A model generated the notes under the pieces. That model made no database searches and had not been told where the DNA came from. It saw only the letters and a list, made by a program, of their open reading frames with translations. A stretch of 64,000 nt of DNA from Trichomonas vaginalis G3 (lineage: Eukaryota; Parabasalia; Trichomonadida; Trichomonadidae). The stretch is from the NCBI RefSeq assembly GCF_026262505.1, contig NC_067205.1, forward strand, positions 19,155,645-19,219,644, given 5' to 3'. Shown in pieces: positions 20,762 through 32,196 of the stretch; the first letter of the stretch is position 1; each line of letters begins with the position of its first letter. The position numbers and the translations under genes are program-made.

Positions 20762-22710
20762 TTATTTTTTTGCTTGGTAAGTTGTGGATTCATTCCTGAG
20801 ATAAAATGCAGCATAACAAGATCCATCCTTATGACAGAATACACCCCATTCATCATTAACAAATTGCACTCTTCCACCTCCATTTGCTAAATAAGTAGTT
20901 CCATTTAGCATTTCCATTAATGGATCTCTCCATCTATCATAGATCGGTCTAACTTTCTTCATATTTTCATCGCTGTTCCAGAATCTTCCAGATTCACTGC
21001 TTGGCGTGCAGCCAACAATTGAACAAAAACTAAAGTATTCTTCAAATTTATCCCATGCTGAACATCTCTCTAAATGAGAGTTTGGACGAGATCCAGTCGC
21101 AAATCTATTTTGCCAAAAATGCTGAGATTCATAAACTGGCATTTTATAATTAGTTTTTATATCGACTTCATATCCAGCTGTTGCAATCCATTTTGCATAT
21201 TGTGGAAAAACAATCATTGAATTAAGCATGAAACCATTTGGAGCATACTTTGATAGATTTCGCAAAACATTAAAATATGCTGCAATTTGAAATTCACAAT
21301 CATAATTCTTGTCATCTAATAAGTTAAATGGAGATAAATCTAATGGCATGTTTGTGTTATAATATGCATAAAGATGTGACATTGTATCTAGTGTAACTCC
21401 ACTATAATTGCGTTTATTCAAATCATTAAATAAAGGTCTTGATTTGAAATCTCTTGCAGCACCAATGTATAAATAAGCAATTTGTGATCCTATATTATTA
21501 TAATTAACTTGGCATCTAAGTTTACCATCAATAGTTCTAGTGCCAAATTCTTTTATAATTTTACATGTTTGGCCACCATCTTCAGCACATTTATTTATGT
21601 TGGTTTCATATGACTCATTGCATTCAAACTGCTCTGTATGAAGAAGAGAAGCTTCAAAATAGTAAAATGTTGGTAAACCAAATGTTTGGTCATTAGAAAG
21701 TTCCATTGACGTAACATATTTTCCCATAAATGGTTTAATATATTCTTCTTTGAATTGATTTTGATGAGGAGCACCAATCCATGCACCGGGGCCCATAGAA
21801 TGATTGTCGTAAATATCTGGAAATGATAAATGCCATTTCTCTATAGAATCTCTTAAGTTTACAGACTCTTTTTCAACAACTAAATATGTCAAAGTAAATT
21901 TAGTTTTTGGTCTAATGCAAAGTTCCATATATGATCCTTGCGGCTCTGATCTTGTATGCCATGCATAAAGAAACTTATCTTCATAAATATCATAACCAAT
22001 GATAATCGATTCATTAGCCAACACAGGAATTACCATTATGTCAGTTTTGGAATCTGCAATTGGATAATTATATCGATACATTGTACTTGGCAAACCAAAA
22101 CTGTTCGGAATAAATAAAGATTGAATATATAACTTGTCTGTCGTTGTAACTTCAACTGAAGCGCGATAAACATTTTTTCAATTTTTTCTAATTTTGGTTT
22201 TCCGTAAACTTTTCTTTCAATACTTGTGCAAATGAATTTAAGCTCTGGTATCTTAAAAACGCTCTCACCATCTTTGGAAAGAAAGAAAGCTCGTACGAAT
22301 GTGCCATTCACAATTGGAATAACTGTAGTTGTATGTTCTATTCCATCAGGTTTGAAAAAGTAACTTGGTGACATATTATTTGCTTTTACTTCGATTTGAA
22401 TAATTTGATTAGGGTTGTTTTTTAACGAATTACCTGTAAAATTCAAGATTCCAAAGTATCCTGGAGGCATATTGTTTAGAATCGTAGATACATATGCAGA
22501 GTTTGTGTTATTAATTCCTTGAGGGCAACTTATTGTTTGATCATCTAAATTTACTTCGCATTTCCTTTTTACTACATCATAAATAGAATACTTTACAGGA
22601 AATATAATTGGGTCACGGAACACTTCTTCTAGAAAAAGATCCTCGGCCTTAAGAGCAAGTAAAAAAGAAATCATTGTTTTTTGTAAAAAATTTCGAATTA
22701 AAGAAACCAT
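20762..22710 (-). pseudogene. large secreted protein, possibly glycoside-hydrolase-like, with one frameshift
   Basis: Two minus-strand frames read as one secreted protein of about 648 residues. The N-terminal part (start ATG 22,710, or the second ATG giving MISFLLALKAEDLF as signal peptide) continues to about 22,175. The second frame runs from there to 20,762. The change falls in a run of six T at 22,173-22,178 (A on the coding strand), consistent with one missing base. The second part has GAWIGAPHQNQF, GVTLDTMSHLYAYYNTNM, YAPNGFMLNSMIVFPQY and WDKFEEYFSFCSIVGC; the pattern of aromatic and acidic residues suggests a (beta/alpha)8 sugar hydrolase, but no family is firmly recognised. Several cysteines fit an extracellular protein. 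Confidence 0.55.
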
Positions 22711-22961
22711 AAAAATAGTTCGTTTATAGTGTACATACGATGAGTTGCTTCTATCTCCAATTTAGAAGAATTCGGATCCCCGAAATCGGCTACCTTAATT
22801 TTTCAATATCTATTCAATTTGAAAAAAGTTTGGAAATCAGCATTACTTTTATATTCCGGAATAATTTTGTTTTTCAAAGACAATCTCTCAATTTTTGAAA
22901 GGCCTACGTTTTGGAAGTGATTAGTAGTATATGATGCGGGTTGTGTGACTTTTTTTGTAAA
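22711..22961. other. junction region between host DNA and element 1
   Basis: About 250 bases with no gene. The left boundary of Polinton-like element 1 must lie here or a little further right. I could not find a clear terminal repeat or a target duplication. Confidence 0.4.
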
Positions 22962-23038
22962 CGTAAGAATTCATACAATATTGAACGATTTTGTATCATT
23001 TTTTTTAACATATGAAGTAAAAAATGTATGATTCTTAC
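22962..23038. repeat. 16-base inverted repeat near left limit of element 1
   Basis: CGTAAGAATTCATACA at 22,962 faces TGTATGATTCTTACG at about 23,024-23,038, separated by about 45 AT-rich bases. The half-motif TTCGTAAGAA also appears directly before two gene starts of the element (23,149 plus strand; 35,943 minus strand). Confidence 0.6.
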
Positions 23039-23148
23039 GGTTTTTATTCTTACGTTTTTGAATAAATCAAGATTTAAAAAATTGACTTCTTACGTAAAAT
23101 TAAAACTAAGTTAAATTTATTTTTTTTATTTTTTTAATTCGTAAGAAA

Positions 23149-23628
23149 ATGAGTGGATCAAGATTCGTAACCGTCAATCAATTAATGGATGCTCTTTCAC
23201 CAATTCTTGAAAATGTTAAACAAGTAGATGTTTATTTCGATGATTATGTAGAAAGTTTATATTATAAAGGTAAGTTTAATATTAAACCTATTGCTTTTGC
23301 ATTTGATAATAAATTAATTGAAAATGCAAAAATTTGGGAATTAATTCCGAATATTGAATTTATAACAAATATTAATGATAAATGGTTTAAACGAATTCCA
23401 ACCACAAAAGTTCTTTGTAAATTAATGATCAAAACTGAGGAAAAAGAATTTAACGGGTTTAAATATCATCCAAATAAAGTTTCAGAACTAGAAAATGAAA
23501 AACTTCAGAAAAAATTAAACGATAGACTTTCAAATGATCGTATTGAAAAAATAAATAAACTAGCAGAAGTTGCATTTAATAATGAAATATTTGATGAATA
23601 TAACCTTGAACTCAGTGATGGGCTTTAA
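23149..23628 (+). CDS. element 1 accessory protein, shared with element 2
   Basis: A 159-residue protein beginning MSGSRFVTVNQLMDAL. It is similar to the element 2 protein at 58,643-59,062: both have a (R/K)F(V/I)(T/S)VN(Q/K) start, a (D/N)VYF segment, an I(K/E)P(I/V) followed by FA segment, and an acidic or helical end. The function is unknown; its conservation between two otherwise divergent elements suggests a basic role. TTCGTAAGAAA lies directly before the ATG. Its stop overlaps the stop of the next, oppositely oriented gene. Confidence 0.65.
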   Translation: MSGSRFVTVNQLMDALSPILENVKQVDVYFDDYVESLYYKGKFNIKPIAFAFDNKLIENAKIWELIPNIEFITNINDKWFKRIPTTKVLCKLMIKTEEKEFNGFKYHPNKVSELENEKLQKKLNDRLSNDRIEKINKLAEVAFNNEIFDEYNLELSDGL

Positions 23629-24005
23629 GGACCCGGGCTCAACGAGTCATGATTTATGAAATCAATTATTTGATTCATTCTTTCTTCAATAATTTCTATT
23701 CTTTTTGTTAAATCATCTATTTTCATTAATGAGGTGATTCTTGATTGAGGAATAGATTTCAAACTAACCACTCCTTTTATTTTTGAAATTTTGAATCCAT
23801 CAACTTTAAACATTTTATTCAATTTACATGTTGTCAATTCTTCAAATAATTTTTTATTATTAGCATAATAGTCATTAAATTCTTCAACAGATGAAAAAAT
23901 TTTTGTTTCAGTAATTGGTTTAACAACGTTTATTTTTTGTTGAACATTTTCACTTTCATTTATTTCTTCCTCCTCTGTTTCATTTATTTTTAAAATTGGT
24001 TTCAT
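23625..24005 (-). CDS. element 1 small coiled-coil protein
   Basis: 126 residues with an acidic N-terminus (ETEEEEINESEN) and a predicted coiled coil near the C-terminus (DDLTKRIEIIEERMNQIIDF). No family was recognised. It overlaps the preceding convergent gene by four bases. The position mirrors the minus-strand gene at 59,079-59,531 of element 2, which also faces the homologous accessory gene. Confidence 0.55.
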   Translation of the reverse strand: MKPILKINETEEEEINESENVQQKINVVKPITETKIFSSVEEFNDYYANNKKLFEELTTCKLNKMFKVDGFKISKIKGVVSLKSIPQSRITSLMKIDDLTKRIEIIEERMNQIIDFINHDSLSPGP

Positions 24006-24071
24006 TTATCATTAAATAAAAATTAGAATATAAGTGATGAAATATATTTTTTAATTAATATTAAATCAACT

Positions 24072-24308
24072 ATGGCTGCAGGATTCTTTAAAAAATTATG
24101 GGATGGAATTAAGAAAGCTGCGGGTTGGGTTCATCAAAAGATTATTAAACCCATTGCAAACTTTTTGGCACCAGTAGCGAAAACGGCAGGAACTATCATA
24201 GGTGGAGTATTAGGTACAAAAGCAGGTAATCCGGCAATGGGAGCACAAGCAGGTAACGCAATTGGTGGAATAGCTGAAGGAATACTTAATAAAATAGGAG
24301 GTAGATAG
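24072..24308 (+). CDS. element 1 small amphipathic, glycine-rich protein A
   Basis: 78 residues. The N-terminus MAAGFFKKLWDGIKKAAGWV is a strong cationic amphipathic helix, followed by a glycine/alanine-rich hydrophobic stretch (TAGTIIGGVLGTKAGN). This layout resembles membrane-active minor capsid or core peptides of Polinton-like viruses and adenovirus (protein VI/pX-like). The function is inferred only from composition. It is convergent with a paralogue at 24,333-24,548. Confidence 0.6.
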   Translation: MAAGFFKKLWDGIKKAAGWVHQKIIKPIANFLAPVAKTAGTIIGGVLGTKAGNPAMGAQAGNAIGGIAEGILNKIGGR

Positions 24309-24332
24309 TGGAAAAATAAATAAATATTATTT

Positions 24333-24548
24333 TTATCTTAGTATCGGTTGAAGTCTTTGATAAACTTTTTCTCCTTTATTTAATATTTCTCTTATTGGGG
24401 CGGCTTTTGGTGTTATTGATTCAGCAACGTCACTAATTGCTTCTTTATTCTTAAATATCCAATTTGCTCCCTTCTTCAATGTTTCCCAAACTTTATGCGC
24501 TCCTCTTTTTACTTTATCCCACAGTTTCTTAAATATACCTGCAGCCAT
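24333..24548 (-). CDS. element 1 small amphipathic protein B, paralogue of A
   Basis: 71 residues starting MAAGIFKKLWDKVKRGAHKV, sharing MAAG(F/I)FKKLWD with the plus-strand gene at 24,072 but differing afterwards; it lacks the glycine-rich hydrophobic stretch. The two genes are tail to tail, 24 bases apart, as expected from an inverted duplication followed by divergence. Confidence 0.6.
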   Translation of the reverse strand: MAAGIFKKLWDKVKRGAHKVWETLKKGANWIFKNKEAISDVAESITPKAAPIREILNKGEKVYQRLQPILR

Positions 24549-24617
24549 AGTTGATTATTTCATTAAAATTAAAAATTCATTTTCATCTTTTAATTTTGAT
24601 TTTTTATTTAATAATAA

Positions 24618-26253
24618 ATGACGACTAACTATTTGGTGCCAAACACTAAACCGATTAATGGAAATGTGTTTCATTCATTCGAAAAGATAAATGAAATATT
24701 CGCGAAGAATGATGGTAGAAGATATTATAGAGAACTTGAAAGTTCATGCTATGACTCTGATACTCCATATTTTGATGATAAACAAACTCATTAAGAATTA
24801 CAAATCCAGCTCATGATGTGAACCAATTAGGTGACACATATATTAAACGCAAAGTTAAAGCAACTCTAGTTTCAAATAAAGCTTTCACATGTGATGCCGC
24901 TTTTAAATGCATGCGTTTATTCGTTGGTTACAAATCATCAAATCAAAGCTTTAAACAATTAGAAGTAGAAACCGAAAGAGGTGATGCTGGTTATCTTCAG
25001 ATGGATTGTGCCCGTGAATTTTCGCATTTGCAACATATAAACCAAAATCAGAAAGGAAAGTTAAAAAGTTTGTTCATTCGTTATATAATAATGTTCAAAA
25101 ATATGATAACTCAGTATGTGGTAAATATATTGACCCTTCAGAAGTTTTCAAGAAAGCAAATGAAGAAGTTGATGTCACTTTTGATATGATTATTCCGGTA
25201 AATGATTTGTTAGCATTTCAGGCGTTCGATGATTATCCTAAATCATTTGGTGATATCATTCTTAAATATTATGTTTTCAGGGATACTTTAGTATTTTGTC
25301 AGGTTGACCCGTTAAGAGTTGCTGATTTACAAAATTACGTTTATGAAAAGATAACTGATGAAAATTATGAAAAGATTATGAATCATGTTTATAAATATGA
25401 TCGCAAATTCCAACAAATCGGACTTCCTACCAAATTAATTACAAGCTTAGCCGCTACATCTGCTGACGCAACAGTTGATAACGTTATTATTTCATGCACA
25501 AAGATGGAAGTTTTAGAGGATAAATGCATTACACCAGGATACGGTTTAATTGAAGAATCAGTTAAAGCAATACCACGTTTATTCAGTAAGGAAGATCCAT
25601 TCATGATTCCAGCTCAACATATTGACGTTCGTTCACTAAATGGAGGTTGCATCACTCCTGAAGGTATCAGCTCAGATTTCTCATACGCTCTTCATAATGT
25701 TACAGATGTTGTGTTAACATTTCCGAAGAATGCAATGCAAAGAACAGTTTTAGAAATCCAATGCTTCGAGGTCTTCAGGTCACTATAGATTCCAGAAACT
25801 TCCCCGATCAAGCGATGACCACAGTGGGTGACATATTCTTTACACGTATGCTTCAAGCTTCTGATTTAGATGGAGTGAATGAATGCACAGAAGAATACGA
25901 GGACTCATTAACTAGACCACTGAATGATGATAATGGCACCATTAGCTAGAACATGGAAAGACCAAACTTCATTCTTATGCACTATTCCAGTTCAACGTGA
26001 TGGAGCGGGTATATTCTTTGATGGATTAGAAACTTTCAACTCACAAGTTACAGTACAAGTGAAAGCTTATCCAATCATTCAGGGTGAAAATGACACTTAC
26101 TGTTCAAAGGTGACAAATCCTCCTCAGGTTTGGTTTACTAGGACTACGTATTGGACATGGACACCGGATGAAGGTTTGAAATATCATCCAACAGGTACAC
26201 CACCACAGTATAGAAGTTCATATGATGAAATATTGATGAATAGAAATGTTTAA
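24618..26253 (+). pseudogene. element 1 major capsid protein gene (double-jelly-roll type), broken
   Basis: Located where Polinton capsid genes lie, next to the packaging ATPase. A segment IIPVNDLLAFQAFDDYPKSF followed by GDI matches the element 2 segment RVPLSSFLIFRFLRYLPNWA followed by GKI in its capsid gene, and later parts resemble each other too (IPAQHIDVRSL versus FPIHQISVKDF). The gene is interrupted in several places (about five). The ATG is preceded by ATTTAATAATAAATG, the late-type leader seen before most genes of this element. Confidence 0.65.
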
Positions 26254-26277
26254 AATTATAAATTTATTTTTGATTAA

Positions 26278-27089
26278 ATGGATTTCAATTCTGAAGAATT
26301 ACAGAGTATATAATACATACATAGATGATATGATTAATGAAGCATTGAGTGATAATAGAAATGCTCTATCTAAGGAAAAATTAATGAAAATTCCATATTC
26401 TGAATGTTACTTAAATTCAATCACTGCAGCAATTGGTAAACAAAATAAAGGTAAAACATTAACGATATTAAAACAAATTATCATTATTGCTAACACTTCC
26501 CCCATTCACATGTGTTAATTTATATCAACCGTTCAGGTTCACCTTCAGATGATACATTTGAATCTTTAAAGCATTTAATCAAAATTCCAATTATTTATTT
26601 ATCACAAGAAGAAGCAGAAGATTATTTAAAAAACTTTTTAATGTATAAAGAATTATATAATACAATCAAGAAGCAAGGATTAGAGGATAAAATTATTGAT
26701 AAACAACGGGATGAATTATTTGAAACACTTTCTATTTCAAATTTTGATAAAGAATTTTTGCATTCACTAATTTTTCTAGATGATGCCGTGAAATCAAAAC
26801 TAATAACAAATGAGAAATCATATTTTAATCAGTTATTAACTCAATGTCGACACATTCAGTGTTCATTCTTTATGGCTGTTCAATACTTCAAAGCATTAAG
26901 CACAAACATTAAATCAAATCTATCAACCTTTTCATTTTCAGTGGTTTTAGTCGTCAACAGTTGAACGTTATGCTTTATCAAGTGAATTTACCAATGAGCA
27001 TTAATGAACTTTACACACAATATCAACAATTAGGAGAACATGGAAAAATAATAGTTGATTTAAATAAAGGAAGTGTTAAATTTGATTAA
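26278..27089 (+). pseudogene. element 1 genome-packaging ATPase (A32/FtsK-HerA type), broken
   Basis: A Walker A motif, GKQNKGKT, and a Walker B motif, SLIFLDDA, with a following QCRHIQCSFFMAVQYF segment, match the A32-like packaging ATPases of Polintons and related viruses, which pump DNA into capsids. The homologue in element 2 is at 59,568-60,442. About three breaks are present. It lies directly downstream of the capsid gene. Confidence 0.7.
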
Positions 27090-27129
27090 CTTTTTATAAT
27101 TAATTTTTATTTTTTATTTATAATTAAAC

Positions 27130-27446
27130 ATGACAGAAATAGCAAATCTTCTACAGGTTCCATTAAAACAAGGGACAAACAAAAAGGGTGCATATAATAG
27201 AACTATGAAAGTTCCAGACGGAATGAAAGAATTAGTCCACATTGTTGCCGGTCTTCAAAAGGATGTTAAACAAATGAGAAACGTTTTAACATTACCAGAA
27301 GCTCAAGCATATGCCAAACGTCATGACCAAATTGGGAAGCACATGAAGCAGACATTACGGGTCCAAATGGAAAACCTGATGGTATAAATGAAGTTTTCGT
27401 TACTGATGGTCAAGGTAATATTAAAGTCATAAATGGTATAAATTAA
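27130..27446 (+). pseudogene. element 1 hypothetical structural protein
   Basis: About 100 residues beginning [15 protein letters not shown], with [20 protein letters not shown] suggesting a helical or coiled region and a glycine-rich end. No family was recognised. It sits in the structural gene cluster, with an ATG led by TTTTTTATTTATAATTAAAC. About one break. Confidence 0.45.
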
Positions 27447-27448
27447 CA

Positions 27449-28073
27449 ATGACGGATTATCCTAAACGTAAAGCATATAATGAACGTTATCCTATGCAAT
27501 TTGATGAAAATGGAAAAGCTGTTAAACAATACATTGGAGAAGGTGAAAATGGTCCAATTAATTCATACCGTTATAATCCATATTCTTATTTCAATGAAGA
27601 ATTAAATGCTGTTGAAGAGGGACCGGATGGATTACCACGATATGTTAATCAGTTTGATGGTCAATATGCAAATATTGAGACCTGAAATTCCAGCTAAGAA
27701 ATTCTTTAAAGTTGCTTTATTCGATCCAGTGTTCAATGAACAGAAAGAAGCAATGAAAGCAGAATTTAAACCAATTCAAGTGGCAAGAATTTCTTCATCT
27801 TCACTTTCAGAAGCGTTCAAGGAATTGATAAAGAAACCACTTTATTCTCAACAAGGTTATAACTTTGATTTAATTAAAGAAAGTGATAGACGTAAATTAG
27901 AAAAATCAGATGGTTTTAAGAATGCATGTAATGAAATGATTAAAGATATTGTAAATGATAAAATAAGACTGGAAGAAACTCAAAGCAATATCAATAACAT
28001 AATTGGTGCAGTTACAAAGAAAGTATAAGCAAACAAGGATGAACCTTGGGATATTACCGTAACAACTAAATAA
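27449..28073 (+). pseudogene. element 1 hypothetical structural protein, second
   Basis: Begins MTDYPKRKAYNERYPMQF two bases after the preceding stop. It contains proline- and tyrosine-rich parts (NSYRYNPYSYFNEELN) and a helical end (KDIVNDKIRLEETQSNINNI). No family was recognised. About two breaks. Confidence 0.45.
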
Positions 28074-28112
28074 AACTTTAAATATATTTTTCTTTTTTTT
28101 ATTCAATTATAA

Positions 28113-28857
28113 ATGAGAAGACGTTTCACAAGTCAAAAGAACACAAACGCAAAAGCAGAGATTACGGTTGGTTATAACGTAAATGATGATAAATCACGAA
28201 TTATTCAAAATGTTAAAGTTAATGTTAGCCCTGAATTAACAAGGTCAGCAACTCAACCAAATTTATTAACTCGTGACTTACCGAAAAAGAGGAGGAGCAA
28301 AATAAAGAAGATGGAGACCCAATCATTTTATCTGAACCGGTAAAGAACCTGTTGAAATTCCCACTTATCCAACATACCCCCCACCTCTTTCATCAAACAT
28401 CGAGAACCCAGGAATCTACGATTCCAGTCGCAATGCGCCATATAAAATAGACATTAATTCTGAATTAATGAAAATTTACCGTGATATAATAATTAATAAT
28501 TATGATTCAATAATAAATTTAATTGACCAATCGGTTTAATTATTTTACCTTATGAATCATTAATTCACATTATCGCCATTCTTTGTGATGTTCAAGATTC
28601 AGACGTTAAGATTCAATTTTTCATAGATGATGAGGTTTCATGCTGCGGAACAGTTGCAAAAATAAATCCTATAAAGGATATTAGCACAATTAAGATATCA
28701 AAGAACGGAACAACAACTGAACTTCATTTAACATATAATGATATTTATAATAAAATAGTTGATGAATATAAAATATCACTTGAAAAATTCTTTGTTAAGG
28801 CATTTAATATTCAAGCATTAACATTATTGAATAATAATCCTTTGAATCATAATCAAT
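28113..28857 (+). pseudogene. element 1 structural protein homologous to element 2 gene 54,462-55,040
   Basis: The N-terminus is basic (MRRRFTSQKNT) and the C-terminal half has LPYESLIHIIAIL, DDEVSCCGTVAKINPI and LHLTYNDIYNKI. The element 2 protein has IAPHEVLKELLKLL, DISCCGVSYNVID and LKYSFPDVIKIF in the same order, including the paired cysteines, so they are one family. The function is unknown, probably a capsid-associated protein. About two breaks. The 3' end overlaps the 3' end of the convergent gene at 28,804-29,283. Confidence 0.55.
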
Positions 28858-29283
28858 AATAATTGACCTTTCACCAGTTTCTATCGTTTGTTTTATTTCT
28901 TTTTGTTCCCCACTATCTGGATCGGTCATTGTAATTGTTTTTGTTATAGTATCAGCTTTATCTTTAACTTCAATCTTTTTTCCATCGGGATATTTAAACC
29001 AAAATTCCAAAAATTCGATATTGTCAATCTGTTCATATTTTAATCTATCAATTACATTTTTAATACCATCTGAAAATCTTATGAAATGGTCATTATATGG
29101 GTTTGATTGAACTAAATTTGAATGAAGTGAAATATAACCTGTTGATGAATATGACATTGACTCATATTTTCTGAAAACACTAAAATTTATAACATGAATG
29201 AATTTCTTATTCGTTGAATTTATGAATTCTTGAGGTAATCTTATTCTAGTTTTATTTATCACTGGAAAATAACGCTTTACCAT
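28804..29283 (-). CDS. element 1 minor-capsid/penton-like protein, uncertain
   Basis: 159 residues from ATG 29,283 (MVKRYFPVINKTRIRLP). Beta-rich segments such as FIHVINFSVFRKYESMSY, ISLHSNL and EFLEFWFKYPDGKKIEV suggest a jelly-roll fold, as in penton or minor capsid proteins of Polinton-like viruses. This is inference from pattern and position. It is divergent from the next gene, whose start is only about 20 bases away. Confidence 0.45.
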   Translation of the reverse strand: MVKRYFPVINKTRIRLPQEFINSTNKKFIHVINFSVFRKYESMSYSSTGYISLHSNLVQSNPYNDHFIRFSDGIKNVIDRLKYEQIDNIEFLEFWFKYPDGKKIEVKDKADTITKTITMTDPDSGEQKEIKQTIETGERSIIIDYDSKDYYSIMLMLEY

Positions 29284-29302
29284 ATTTTTAATCGTAATAA
29301 AA

Positions 29303-29922
29303 ATGTCAATTATCAATATTATTTCGAATAATACTGTGAATTAAATTTAACAGTTAGCGGAATTTATAATGTTACTCTCGTTTCTGTGAGTGGTAAATTT
29401 AATCCCATTCTTTTAGACCCTTCAGATTATATATCATTTATTAAAGATGACCATGAAAAAACGTATGATATGTATATAAATAATGTGATAGCGAAATGGG
29501 ATATTAACATGATTTTAAGTTATTTAAATGAATCATTTATCGTATGGTATGAAGAAAATTTTAAATCAAAACCTGATAAACTTTTTGAACTTGATGAAAT
29601 AAATAACCTTATTAAATTTCCGCTGAAAATTAAATTTTGTACTCCTCATCTTCGTTCATTGTTGGGGATATTAAATTTTGAAAAAGATGTTGGGGATGTT
29701 TTGTATTCTGACACTGGTTCCAATTTCATTTTAATCAAATGTGATAAAGTTAATACCCCAATGAGATTTTCACATCAAACATTAGACCCTAACTCTTACC
29801 CATCAATACAAAACATTTTATCCATCAACTTAAACACATTTTCTTTATCATATCCGTTTCAATTATCCGGGAATTCATTTATTCTTCATTCAAAAGATTT
29901 ATCAAATATTAAATTTAGATAA
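29303..29922 (+). pseudogene. element 1 hypothetical minor structural protein
   Basis: A mostly open region with VSGKFNPILLDPSDYISF, YLNESFIVWYEENFKSKP and SLLGILNFEKDV. It lies between the penton-like gene and the fibre gene. No family was recognised; position suggests a minor capsid role. About one break near its start. Confidence 0.4.
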
Positions 29923-30035
29923 CTGACCTATTTGATTGTGATTTAGAATTCATGAATGAAATATTATGGCAATTTCAAATAGAAAAAATAGCTGATGAGA
30001 TAACAGATTAAATATTTATTTTTAAATCATAATAA

Positions 30036-32133
30036 ATGATTAAACAACAGCAACCACAGCAACTTAAGGCACAAAGCACCCAGGTCCTCAGACCATTACA
30101 TACGCCATATATGCATATAATTCAAAGACGGCAGAACAAACGCAAAGGTTGAAATATGGAGATTTGGAGATAGTATTGAAAAATGACCATTTCGAATTCG
30201 TTTGCAAGGTGGTGCAGTGATATCAAATATAAAAGAAATTTTATTTATGAATTCAAAAATTAAAGGTATAACGGATGATATAACATCAATTCCACCAGAA
30301 GAACAGAGATATTACGCATTAAATGCATTTCCTAAAGTTTTGAAGATTGGAAGATTTAATTTAAATGAGGAATTCATAAAAGGTTTCCTAAATGACATAA
30401 TGAAGAAAGCAGATAAGGAATACGTGGATAGTGAGTTAATGAAGAAGGCAAATTTGGTTTATGTTGATGAAAAAGATAATGAAATTAAAGAAAGGGTTGA
30501 ATGGTATCATGAATGGACATCAAAGATTTTAAAAACTAAAGCCGATACAGGATGGGTTTCAGGATGTTTAGACCTTAAAGCGGATAAGGAATATGTTAAC
30601 GATGAGTTAAATAAGAAAGCAGATAAGGAATATGTGGATAGTGAGTTAAATAAGAAAGCTAATATATCATTTGTTAATGAAGAAATAAAACAATCAGAGG
30701 TCTATTTTACTCCACCATTTTTAAATTTTATGAAATCATCAGATAAAACCTTTGATATAGATTCTTTTGAATGGATATGTTTCGATGGAGTGACCATGTA
30801 TTTATTTTATACAGCTGGAGTGCTTTATTATTTTAAAACAAATGATTTTCAAAACTATGAATCATTTACTCCATCTGTTTTGAATCCTGATACACGAAAG
30901 CCAATCATTAATCCAAGAATTTTATATGTTGAATATAATAACGGTAAATTTATGGGAATGATAACGGTTGAAGATGATTTTTGCCCTTGTTATTCATTCG
31001 ATTGTATCCAATGGTTCAAATGTAATTTAAATCAAGATGCTAAATTTAAATATCCAAATAATCCTATTAGATGTGTTAATAATAAATGGGTACTAATTTA
31101 TGAAGTCAATCAAATTTTCATTAGTGAGGATGGGATAAATTATTATATGTTTAGTATGATGTCATCAGATTTGAAAATTGATTATACAAGTAAGTGGTAT
31201 TACATTAACAACATGTATTTTATCCTACAAAATGATAAAATTTATAGATCATCTTCAATATCACAAGGTCAATTTGAACAAATTTTTCAAGCTGATGGAG
31301 ACATTGAAGCTTTATGTTATGGATCAAATGTTTATGTTCTCGTTTCAGGTGAAATGGTCTATTCATATCCTGTAAGTTATAACAGACATATTTATTTATC
31401 ACAGGATTTATCAAATTGGGAATTGGTTTATTCATTCACTCCAAAACTTACTCAAAATTATAGATTTACAAATTTATTTTATATTGATGGGTATTTCATT
31501 GCTTTAGGATGTGGTGATTTAGTAAATATCAGTAGTGATGGAAGAAATTGGTCTGAAATCACAAAATTTCAAGATGTTAGAAAAGCAATTTTCAAAAATA
31601 ATACGTTAATATTGATGACAAGACCAGTTTTAAATACTCACCCAGTTTCAATATTATATAATAAATTCAATATTCATAATGGATTAAATACAATTCTTGA
31701 GATGATTTACCCCATTGGTTCAATATATACATCAATGAATTCAACAAATCCAGCAACAGTTCTGGGTTTCGGTACGTGGAAGCAGATTGTAGATAAATTC
31801 CTCTATTGTGCGAACTCTTCAAAGCAAACAGGAGGTTCGAAGAAAATTAAAGAAGCAAACTTACCCCCGCACACTCATACAGGAACTACAAACACAACAG
31901 GTAATCATTCACATTCAATAACAAAAAGAGGTTATAGAAATCTTGCAGCAGGTTCGGATAGACAGGGAATGGATAGATATGATATTTCAAGCGACCCAGT
32001 AGATTCAAGCGCAGGTATTTTCTGTGGAACCACAGGAAATCATTCACACACTTTCACAACAAATCCAACAGGCTCGGGTAAAGATTACATGCCACCATTT
32101 GTGACTGTATTCGCATGGTACCGTGTTTATTGA
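30036..32133 (+). CDS. element 1 bacteriophage tail-fibre-like protein
   Basis: A long frame (643 codons from about 30,202) with three parts. Near the N-terminus are repeated KADKEYV(D/N)(S/D)EL units, like the short repeats of phage tail fibres that trimerise. The middle holds repeats with tryptophan or phenylalanine after 'ISSDGRNW', 'LSQDLSNW' and 'YSFDCIQW', as in a beta-propeller or sialidase-like fold. The C-terminus has IYPIGSIYTSMNSTNPA, FGTWKQI, FLYCANSSKQTGGSKK, LPPHTHTG, NHSHT and MPPFVTVFAWYRVY. This order is the signature of phage tail-collar/fibre tips. Inferred role: host attachment, comparable to an adenovirus fibre. The first 55 codons region is disturbed; the rest looks whole. 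Confidence 0.75.
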
Positions 32134-32196
32134 ATGAACTAAATATATTTTATGTCTGTAATTAATTAGGTAATGAAGTAATGGATGAACTACAGA

